Source of the DNA: Phoronis australis | Taxonomy: Eukaryota; Phoronida; Phoronidae | Direction of reading: 5' to 3' | NCBI GenBank assembly: GCA_002633005.1 | Contig: NMRA01000435.1 | Span: 8,043-72,042 of the forward strand | DNA length: 64,000 bases | Shown: piece after piece, positions 24,170 to 36,100 of the stretch | How positions within the stretch are numbered: the first letter of the stretch is position 1 | Layout of the letters: every line of letters starts with the position of its first letter | Program-made: the position numbers and the translations under genes | Notes under the pieces: generated by a model | Told to the model about the DNA's origin: nothing | Seen by the model: only the letters and a program-made list of their open reading frames with translations | Database searches by the model: none

Positions 24170-27100
24170 TTGACCAGTCAAGAATATAAACAAGAAACTA
24201 TCATAATTATGGGGCGGTGTCATATTGGCATTCCCAAAACACTGAGCAGTTGTATTCTTACAAAAATAACAGAACCTACCCAACCTATGAGTCCAATTAA
24301 ATGATAGTACACCAAAGAAAACGAGCAGATTTAACTCGTCTTATTTCACGATATAATTTTTAGTGACCACAAAATTAAATAAAAAAAATTAACGCTCACC
24401 CCTGTGTGAAACGGGGCGTCCCAATGCAGTGGTCATATTACCTAAACAGTGTTCAATATTTCTTTAACCATTACAACAAAGAGTGAATGCAAACAACTGA
24501 CAAGTAGGAATGACACAAGCCATGCCACAATTCTGCCATGAAACGCACCCATGTTAACTTTGCTGACGTCAATATTGGTCATCGTCATGACAACCTGGTC
24601 ACCAGCGAAGGCACACTGCACCATCTCCTCCTCAATCAGTAAATCTGGAAACAGTAACATTCCAAAATGCATCCATTTAGTGATAGTGACCCTTGACCCC
24701 TGAATACAGTTGAACCAGGAAGCATTCCACTTACCCATGAATCTCACCAAAAAGTGAGATCACGCCAGGTCAAACAAAATCACCATCGAGTGGAAGGCGA
24801 GTGTTTTGCGAGACTTTACGAGCATTCTCGAGCAAAATGACAGTCACTGAAGTGATTGGTCAGTGAGGTTGGAATGTTGAATTATGGGATAGAATTCATG
24901 AATTATGGAATTCACCGTTTTGCTTCCATACGCGAAGATTTCCCGGCACAAGTGCATGGCTGTCTTAGGTCTGCGGAGCGCAGCCAAGCTTTCAGTTCTC
25001 AATCTCTTCAGATTATGAAAAGACAGTTCTTTCTTCACTGCACTAAATGATGAGAAGTCACCACTGACTCCCAACAACCAACATTAGGAGATGAAGCAAT
25101 GAAACGAATCATATCTGATTATGACTCAAATTGCTTTTTGATGGCAGCAAATTTACTTTCGTGCAAAATACGCCCCGATATACCACTAGCGATTCTTTTC
25201 GTCAAGTCAAATGTTACCACCCATGGCATAGTGGCTCCTTTGGAAGCCAGGTGCGACTAATAACCCAAGTTGCATCAAAAATCTGCCGTTCTACAAAGCT
25301 TCAGAAATAAACTGCTTGTAGGCCTAATCAAGAGGGAAATTTTGAACTTGGTAATTAAACAGAAGTATTCTAAGGCTACATTTCTTGCTAAAATAGTTTC
25401 AAATCCAAATTTCCTATTCTTCTCCCACACACCAACCATAACCACATCATCACAAAAATTGATTTAAGCCTTTTGCCTCAACTTACTTTTTACTGTAGCC
25501 TGTTCACCAGAGGGCATGACAATCACCTTATCCCCCTGTTGGACACTACCAGCCTCGATCCGGCCCGACACAGAGAAGCCCGTACCCATTCCTTTGAACA
25601 CGTCTTGGACAACCATTCGCAGTGGCTTGTCTATAGAACGCTCGGGAGCCTTGAACTTGTCTGACAAAATATAGCCACAAGTTAGAATAAGCACTGAAGA
25701 GCTGCTATACAATTTATTTTTGCAAAACCGTAGAATACAAAGTAATTAACGACTAAAATTCTTCTTTCAAACACCAATCCATTAATTCTGCGTCGCTTGT
25801 ATTTTAAGTCTCAGAAAGTTTAGACAGGTTCTCTAGATCAGCAACAACTGATTTACAGTTACTGTGTACAACTTATTTCACTAAGCAATCGTCCAAAATT
25901 ATGAATGTATTCAAGGTTGCACCAAACATTCGCTGAAGGAAAGGATTGGTTAAATGTTGTCATACGCTTTAACGTTTTCCAAAAACGTGGGTGGAAATCA
26001 TCTACAGTTAGCAGAAAATTTAACATTTTGTAACCGCTTTTATGAAAGATTCTCGCAAAAATAGTACATTTCCACACCACTAAAAATATTGAAATAGACA
26101 TTGTTGACAATCTGTACAGCAAACTCCTATCCCTGAAGAGGCCACCCTCATTTTAAATATCCCAATAAAAAAATGTAATCGTCAGATGAAACCATACCAA
26201 TACAGCTGAGTAGTGTGAGTCCTGAATACCAGGAAGCCAGTTGAGGTAGAGTTGAGGGTTTAGTCAGGTTCTCTCCACTCAGTCCTGAACAGGGCACGTA
26301 GTCGACGTCTGTGTCCTTAAAGCCAGCTTGCTTCAGAAACTGACCCAGCTTCTTGACCACATCCTTGAACCGCTCCTCTGACCACTCCACAGTGTCCATC
26401 TTGTTAATGGCCACAGCTAGCTGTGAGACACCTGTACAGGAGAAACAGCCAATGGGAACTTGTCGAGACGAGAAGTTTCGAAAAATCGTTACTTATTTAG
26501 CACACAATATGGCCGACAAGTGAGATTCTATTTTGTGAATTTTTTCTGCAAAAATAGAGATTACGGAAACTTTAGCCTATTAATAGTATGGTTTGGAGTG
26601 TGTAGATGTCACAAAAACAATAAAAATTTCATTGCTGGCAGTAAGGTGACCAGCCTCTGAAAAACGGAAAAATGACAATTTTGACAATCATTTTTGTGCT
26701 AAATAACTTAAGAATATTGCAGATTAGTCAAGAAGTAAGCAAAAACAATTGAGCATTTTCAATATATGTAGCAAGTGACGATGGACAGATTTGGAGTCAG
26801 TTCCAGATGACTTAGCTGTTTTCTGGTTCATATTTGCTTCTTGAATCATATTGCATCCATATATCATGTAGATATGGAACGTATTTGCTTTGAAATAAAA
26901 AATACAGAAATATGGTACATTTTCATCTTTATCCGATACCCAAGGACATGAAAAGTACTATTAAGTCACTGAATACGTTTTCCACAAGCACTTCTGAAAT
27001 AAGCGTTAAATGCTTAAGTCACAATTCTTTTGATTCTAAAAAAAACTTTCAAATGACCTCTTATTGTAACAAATTTGGTCTCAATTGTGTCTCAATCAGA

Positions 27101-30100
27101 TTTGACGTGTTTTCTGAGCTGTGGAAGAACTAAACATCACACTACTGAAGACTCAACACACAAGACTTCATAGGCTGTCACTTTATGCACCCACAGTAGT
27201 ATGGCCATCAGCCAACTGGGAACAGACACTACATGGAGTCACTAGTTGATGCAGAGTGGCTTTAAGTAAGACAAACCAACATCAGTCACAATTTAATGAG
27301 CGGAGTGAACACTGACCTAGTGACCTAATTAAAAGGGCGTGTTCACGAGTCTGTCCGCCAGCATCAAATCCTGTTTCAAACTCTCCGCGCGTGGCGTTCA
27401 CAACCAAGATGGCTACATCAGCCTCAGCAGCACCTAGTGGATGAGCAACATTTAATAACATACAACCGAAACATTTAAATTTTTGAGTAAATGTCTGTCA
27501 ACATTCATACCTGCACTAAGTAGTCCTACACCAATGTTTAAAATGTGACAACAGCATTTCAACACGAGACGTTTTTCAAACATAAAATAGATTTCTCAAA
27601 CCGCAATTCAGCATTTGTCCAGGACTTAGAAATATAAACTCCTGAATGCATAGCCTTGCCCTAAACTTAGAAGCTGTTATATGCAAGTTCCTGTATGCTA
27701 GTTTATGTCTACTCCAACAGGTGTCAGTAGCGCCATCCTAGGCTGATCTCACTTTTGCATAGGTAGAAAAGTGCATTGAATGATTGACCTAGTTTTCGAA
27801 GTGACAAACCTCTGGGATGATACAGAAAAGTGAAGAATGATAAATTGTGCATCCACGAACATCATATTATATCTGCCCAATGTGCCAATTTCCTGGTGTC
27901 AACATTGCAAATCACAACAAAAGAACGTTGTTAGCAAAAGAATAGCCACTGACAATACAATAATTTTGACATAAAATAACAATCACCGCAGCACCTTTGA
28001 ATTTGCAGCATGATAAATGTCTGGCATTGTGGGTAAATGTGGCACTGTGGGTAAATATGGCACTGTGGGTAAATATGGCATTGTAGGTAAATATGGCATT
28101 GTGGGTAAATATGGTATTGTGGGTAAATATGGCATTGTGGGTAAATATGGTATTGTGGGTAAATATCAATGAATATAGCGTGGTGGTATAGTAAGCCAGG
28201 ACGGTCCTGTTACAATAAACAGAAACCAGAGTCTCAGGTCAGTTCACTCACCAGTTATCATGTTAGGGATGAAGTCCTTGTGCCCAGGTGCGTCCAACAG
28301 ATTGACCACCCTGTGTTCAGTTTCAAACCGAGTCTGGGCAACGTCCATGGTTACACCTCGGGCCCTGCGAAAGAAAAAAATAAAGTGATCTCAAGAGACC
28401 TGCTTAAGTAAGTGAACTGCACCTATTTGACATTTTCAGATTTACTTCGGTAAACAAGTTTTTGCAGGTTCTAACATACACATCTTCACAACCGACATTT
28501 CTAGTCCAGGGGGATTGCAGAAAATTTTCCTCAAACGGGAATTCCGAATAATCTATAAAAGCAAAAAAATGAGAAGTATGACGAGGATTACCCTTGGGGC
28601 AGTCATTATCCATGGATACTTCTACGAAGAAATTTTGTGAATTCATAATTATACCATTAACTCTCAGAATTCAACATTCCGAGTAGTCGGACAACCACAT
28701 ACGCAACCTTTCTCACATAACCCTAGGAATTCTTACATTGCACTACCATAAGCCTGAGTAATCCCCCTAAACTTTCCATGGCGTTATAGGACACACTCCT
28801 GACGTGTTTACGTCTCACCTCTCCTCCTCTGTTTCATCAAGTACCCATGCATAGGCAAAGGAGGCCTTGCCTAGCTTCTTGGACTCCTGTTCATATTTAT
28901 GCATGGTTCGCTTGTTGACGCAGCCAATCTGGTAGAGCACGTGGCCCATCAGTGTGCTCTTGCCAGCGTCTACATGACCTGCAGGAAGCATACACACAGG
29001 TGATTATCAATAACTAGTGAACCTGCAGGTTAACACAGGTTAAAACACCACCCTAAATGTTACACATCACTGGATACTGAATAAGCTCGCATTCAACACA
29101 TTTGTAGTGCAGAAAACGACTACTTTGTGATAAACTGACTACTGTGATCGTGGCAATGGTCACTTTCAAGAGTCCAGGATTTTGAGAACCAGTTTGATGC
29201 CTGCTATTCAGTGGAAAAAAATGGTTCTCAAAACGTGATCCCTGTAAGTGACTGTTACAGTGGTCAGTACAAAGTCACTTTGTTACAATAATTTATAGGT
29301 CATTTAATTTGAAAATTTGCTTTGTAATACAACTCCATATTTTTAATAAGTTTGAAGTCAAACTCCAACCTCTGAACAATCCGTTGTCATCCAGATACAA
29401 GAGATGTATCCCACAATAGATTTAAACATAACACAACCTCATAAATTCATACCTACCTATTATAACTAAATTAATTAGCTCCTTCCCCTTTTCTTCCTTC
29501 CGTTTTTCATAAACATGTTGCACATTGAACTTTTCTCGTTTCCTGAAAGAGAAAGTAACAACTCCATGAACGTGGGAGTTAAAAGTACTCACCAGAGTCT
29601 ACTAGTCAATAATAACACACAATGTACCACACTAATAAATACAATTCGTCAAGCAATACAGGCCAAGTGCTACCTTAGAGATATTTAAAGACAAAAAATA
29701 TATTGCAGTTGAAAGAGGCTGTAATAAATGTGTTATTCGGATGCACAGCTGTTGACCAGAAAATTAGTCGCAAAATGTTCTTTGTTTTGTCAACTTTTCA
29801 TAAACACATTGAAATATGAAGTACGTAGATGAATGCAACTTTTTGCTTTAAGTTTGTTTTAAACACGTAAAAAGCTTTTAACATTTTGGTTACAAAAGTT
29901 GGCAGCAGTAGTATACCATGAGATTGAAATTTAGCTTCTAACTTAATTTAGTTAAGAAATAGTATGCATTACACTATCAACACCTACTTTGCACTTCTGT
30001 TGACGACACCGCTGTCCTCTCCCCCACTCTGAGGTGTGGAAGGTCGACTCTGCGGGGTTGACGGCCTACTCCCCGACCCTTCAGAGGGCCACAGGTTTCT

Positions 30101-33100
30101 TTTGTAATCCCTCTTAGGGGTGCTTGGTCGACTGTCATCGCTTGACTCCGCCTCATCTTGACCACTAGGTGGAGCAAGCTGCTGGGTACCATCCTGGGAT
30201 GATGTTTTAAAGCCACACACCTTATTTTCGTCATTCACAAAAGTTTTTTGTGGCGTTGGTGGCTGTACGGTTGTGATGACAGGCGCTAACACCGTTTTGG
30301 CCGGGGGTGTCTTAAATTGGTGGTGTTGGGGTGGGTCTCCTAAAACGATCTTAGCCTCTACAGGCTTAGTCGCACTATCTCCTGGAAAGTACACTTGTTT
30401 GTAAAGCAAATTCAAACAGTTTCTAACACTCCCCTATTAAATCCTGAGTACAGATTATCGTTCATATTAACTGCAAAAATTTTCATTTACAATGTACAAT
30501 ATCATGAAAAATATCCACTTAGAGATTAACCGGATTATCTATGAAAATAATAGGTATCTCTATTGAAAACACACAGTGGAAAATAACTCCAATTTCTTGC
30601 ATGGTTGGACAGACAGACAGACGGACACTGACAGACAGACAAACAGACAGACAGATGGAATGAAGGTCACTGAGTAAAGGAGTGACTAACACATGGTGAA
30701 GTAGATTCTTCATAGTCTCCTGAAGTCATGTGTCCCATTGTACGCGAGCTTGCGAATATTTTTAACAGACACACATAGTTTGTGACACAGCAGTATTCTC
30801 ATTATTGACAGTGACATCCGCTCAATACAACGCTATATCACAGGATTAGGCCAAAGAAAACAGCAAAATTGTTTCTGGTCTGTGCAATACTCATTTTGAA
30901 ACCTGTGCCTCGGTGCTTAAGGAAAGAAAAACGACTGCACATTACTTCAATATCATACTTTCAGTAAGTATCATACAGTCATAGAGATAACAGACACTAA
31001 AATACGGAGGTAACCCACGAATAGTTCTCATAATTGGTGTGAGTGATGTCCAAATCTTCCATTCCAGAGGTTCGAGTTGAAACCAGAATCTTACAAGAAA
31101 GCAGTCAGTAGAACACTTCACTCCTCGCAAAACTTTCCCTAACTTCAATTCGAAACAGTAGTTTTTGCAAATTACACTCAACAATCCTCAGTACGTCATT
31201 ATCGCTAAGCAAAACACCGGACTACTATGTCTTCACAGCACTCTGTTGCGGATTTAACTTACTATTTCCATCTCTAGTGAAGGCAGCTTTTTGCCTTTCT
31301 CTATTAACATCATCTGGCGATGGTGTCGTAAAGTCAAACGGCACAACTGCCTGATATACAGAGTCTAGACCAACATCACGAACCGACTGACAAGCGAAGG
31401 AAAACCTCTTGTATCTCACTTTACGATTCTTAGATTCACGTCTGCTCCACTGATTACACACGAGTACGTCTGCTAGAGTACTAGGTTGACCGGCAAACCT
31501 TTCCACAGAAATGGAATTAACGGCAAGATCAAACAGATGAGTTTGTTGCTTCTCATTGTTTACCGAGACCAATGACTCATTGTCGACATCATGTGGTAAC
31601 ACGGTAACGCACAGGCCGGTTTTGAGAGTAGTTTTGGGTTTTGTTTCCAACTGACCACCAGGAGACATTGACAGGGCTTTGAGTTTTGTCAGATCGATTA
31701 GCGTCTTGGTGCTATCTTCCTTGTTTCTCAGTCGAGAATTATTTGTAATGGGAAACTGGCAAGTCACTTCGGCGAGACTTTCTCGGGGTATTCGCGGTGG
31801 GTTTGATATTTTACTTTCTCCAAGTTGTTTATTGAGATCTGCCAGGGCAGACCGTTGCTCAACTGGTACATTAGTGTTTGACAGTCTATCGCTCGAGCTG
31901 TCCGTCTGCTTTTGCACAGACGATAAGCCAACATGCTTTTCCATGTGTCCTTTTGCCAATGACACCAGCGATGGTGATCCACTTCCCATCGAAGATGGCT
32001 TTTGTGTCTTTGAATGAAGCTGGGCAAGAGAAGTTAGAGAGGTACTAAAGGTGCTTCGTGCAGTCGGTGAACTGAGCAAATTTGGCGGATTATGTCCTGA
32101 GGTTTGGAGCCCACAAACATTACCACTTTTGGTTGTCTGTTGGTGGCACTGGGCCAGTGCAGTCAGACTCGAGGTGGTTTTCTTCCCTGTCTGACTAATG
32201 GTAGAATGATGGATGCTACCCATACGAGCAGGCGGGCCAACTGAATTTGGTGAATTTTGCGGCGAGTCACTGGAATTCTGAAGTCCTAATAAACTTCTGC
32301 CCCCAACTGCCCGTTGATGAGACTGCGCCAAAGCGGACAGACTCGAAGCTGCTTTCTTTGTGGGGAGACTGCCTACCGTTCTCAAAGGGCTCTCAAATTT
32401 AAAAGACAGAGAAACGTTTGGTACATGAGAGGCTGCCCTTTTATCATGAAGTGTTGTCACAGAAACATTTATATCCTTTGAGTTTAAATTGTGAGTGGAT
32501 TCTAGCGTATTAAAACTGTTCTGTTTATTAAGACCGAAATCAAACTGAAATTTGCATTCATCTTCTTACCTTACCGATGCCAAAGAAATGATGCAGAGCA
32601 AGTCGAGGTAATCACATGATGGAGGTGGGAGTCGATGTGACGGAACAGCCAATCCAACAGAAGCAGCCACCACCAACATCCACAGGGGACACAATCACCA
32701 AGCAAAGAGGAAAGAGATATTGAAAGGCAACATATTAGAATGCTTTGAAATTATTAAACCATGTAATCAGTATGGTGATTATGCTGATAGAAACTCATCA
32801 CAAAAGGGAAGAAGAGACAAAATGTTTGGTTTTGATCATAGTTGCTTAAATACTTTACAACTTGGGTTGTATTGTAACTTACGACAAACACAGCAAAGAA
32901 ATGTCGTAACTAAAAGAAATGTTCATGGTGAGTTCGACTTACAATCATTTTCAGCACTTTACGTGTAAAAAAACCGGTGGCAAAAATTTTTAATATGGCA
33001 ATTAACAATGCCACACACTAAAATATAGCTGAAATGTGACTAACTTCAGCAAAACTTGAATATTTGAGATGTACCCCCACAACTGAATCTAATCAACTGC

Positions 33101-36100
33101 ACACTCAATATGACAGAGAAAAACCTGCATTTCACCCTGTTTAGCTGGCTAAAAAACGAAAAATCGAATTCCGCCTTCTATTCTCATCAAATCAGAGTCA
33201 TAATATTTCTCGCTGTGATTTGATTTCCGTTACCAAAAAAAACATCGAAACCATCAGCAATTCAAGAACACGTTTCAGTTTATTAGGGATGACCCCACCT
33301 TCAAATTACTCATTCAAAAATGGTGCAACTCAGTTGGCACGCTCATTTGACAGAAATTCAAGGTTGGAAGTGCATGGTAATATTCTAAATCCCAAAGTTG
33401 TGGTTAAGTTTTCAACATTGACAGCTAAACAGCAGTGAGGAGCCCCTTTAACATGACATAAAAACATCAGACTACGCCTACCTTTCATTCTCCTTCTGTT
33501 CCTAGGTTCTCGCTGTGGCTTTGGAGCATCTGAAACCATGATTTCTGGTGTATAGAAAATTTCAGTTAGGAAGCACAAGGACAGGTATCACAATTTACCC
33601 ATGATGCATCTTCATCTACAAAGCTAACCGCAGTACTTGACCCAATTTAATGGCGTGTTTATTATAGATTTTGAATATATCCATAAACTCGCAGATAATA
33701 CTTCAAAAAATCATCAAACAAATGCTCAAAATCTGTAACATTTAAAAGCCCATATGTAATGATTTTTATGCCCTAAAAACATGTAGAATATGTAAACCCA
33801 CAATAGATGTCAGTTCTGTCTTTCAACTTCTAGTCAAGGCAACACAGTGCCATCTTCCACACTCACCCTGCAGTCTTAGAATACAGTCTAGTGACCTTTC
33901 TAAGTCAAAATCGTTATGTATAATTGTGTCGATAAGCACGTGGTCAGGTGTGGTGTCGCCGGTGATGTTGCGAATCCCTTCAAGGCAAGAGTTGAGCCGA
34001 GCTGATGTGGAAAAATGGATATGAAATCATCATCAGTCAATATCAAAAGGCTGTGAATAATGGAAGTTTATCTGATCTCTTTTATGATATCTACAAACTG
34101 CAAACCATGCTTGAAATAGACTAAACTGTTCTTAATATTTATCTTTGTGTAAACATTTACCAAAATGTCACTTGTTACCCACATTGTGTTCTAAATAAGT
34201 GAAGAATTACTGTATTTATGTCTTGTACTGTACAAGTCCTTACAAACCCGTCAATCACCAGACATATACAATCAATTAAAGATACATAATTTTCATATCC
34301 CCACCTAGTTACTGCCACTGTTCACCACTATTCAACAGTGCAATAAGCACATAAGTAGTCTCAGCTTTGTCTGTCAGAGCATTCTGGAAGAGGCAGTTCC
34401 AAATGCCACAATTTGACCTCAACTCTCCGTTTTTATCTTGCACCGCAGTGCACTTATTTGACAATAACAGCACTTTTAATTTTTTGACTCTTTTTAAGTC
34501 AGAATGTTCAACAAGTTAAAGACCATGCTCTGCGCATAAACTGATCTACCACGATAAGACAACCTATCAAGCCTGAAGCAATAATGTAATTTTTTTCCAA
34601 ACCCTGCAGAAATGACCAATAAACTAAGTAAGGAACTGGACAAGATTGGCTTTATAATGGCAAGTAGTCCAAATCAAAGCTTAATTGTCGTAAAGCAAGC
34701 TGAGTTTATAGCAGTTTTAACACACATCTCTGTACAATGCAACTAACCTTCATCGATGTCAGACAGCTGTGGTCGTTTGTAATTTGTAGAGTCACACAAA
34801 GGATCGTTGCTGGCCTCGTCGTCACTATCGTTAGGTTCCGCCTCCTCGGGGATGTCTTCCTCTGTGATGTACGTGGCCAAAGACGGTTGACTGTCTCTGT
34901 TGAACGTGAACTGTGCAGCTAGAACGAGTGCTCATTGAATGAATATCTTGATTTCACGATGGTAAAATCTCACATATTTCCGACACAAATAATTCATCTT
35001 TTTGTAGGCTTATAACATTGTTGTATTTATTACTATTTATTTATTAATGTAATATTTACATTGAGGATAGCCCCATCAGTTCACACTGCTTTCCATGGGA
35101 GCCCTCAGTAAAAACATACAGACAGCAAGACAAACAGACAGAATTACAAAATGAAAGACAATATCTAAATAATCAATAAAGAATAAGAAATTAACATGAA
35201 AACGATGAAATAAAATAAAAAATAAATTATGATAAATAGAAGATAAAGAAAGTAAGACAAAAGATGATTAATTAAAATATAAATATAAATAATTAAAAAC
35301 AGACAATAAATAATCAATAAAAGTAAGACATAACATGCATATATTGTGAAAGCCACAATGTTTCAAAACATAGTACGGAGGTAGTAATGGTACAGAACTT
35401 GATAACGATATTAAACTATTTGATGCTGCTTCACATGTACCAAAAAAGAACAGATAAGTTTCATTTGTCTACTATAGAGTCCTTAGATTCCACTGTATGA
35501 AGGCTACTGGAAGACACACACACACACGTGTATGTATACCTGCTAAAATTGACTTGAGAAGCAAGAAATGAATCTGAAGGATCTGGCAGCAGGCCTTTAT
35601 CCAGGATTTCGAAAATAGGGTGTACAAAATGGAGTTCCAATACTCCAGGGCGTCCATGATTCAGACGCGTAACCCCCCACCCCCGCAATCCCCTCAAACA
35701 CACAGATTTTTTTACAAAAAATGCACAGACCAAAGTTTTTACATCTAAGTTTACAAAACATCCTTCTGTAGTGAGCANATAACATGCATATATTGTGAAA
35801 GCCACAATGTTTCAAAACATAGTACGGAGGTAGTAATGGTACAGAACTTGATAACGATATTAAACTATTTGATGCTGCTTCACATGTACCAAAAAAGAAC
35901 AGATAAGTTTCATTTGTCTACTATAAAGTCCTTAGATTCCACTGTATGAAGGCTACTGGAAGACACACACACACGTGTATGTATACCTGCTAAAATTGAC
36001 TTGAGAAGCAAGAAATGAATCTGAAGGATCTGGCAGCAGGCCTTTATCCAGGATTTCGAAAATAGGGTGTCCAAAATGGGGTTCCAATACTCCAGGACGT

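Noticed and set aside
24026-24283. Poly-Ala/Val/Asp frame on the minus strand
   Set aside because: It is a translation of the CAG repeat in an HBS1L intron, with no splice or homology support.
27912-28169. Frame with IFTHNA repeats, minus strand
   Set aside because: By-product of the 18-bp intronic minisatellite.
35165-35356. Hydrophobic 63-codon minus-strand frame resembling a membrane protein
   Set aside because: It is AT-rich low-complexity DNA in an HBS1L intron, biased to Ile/Leu/Tyr/Phe codons by composition.
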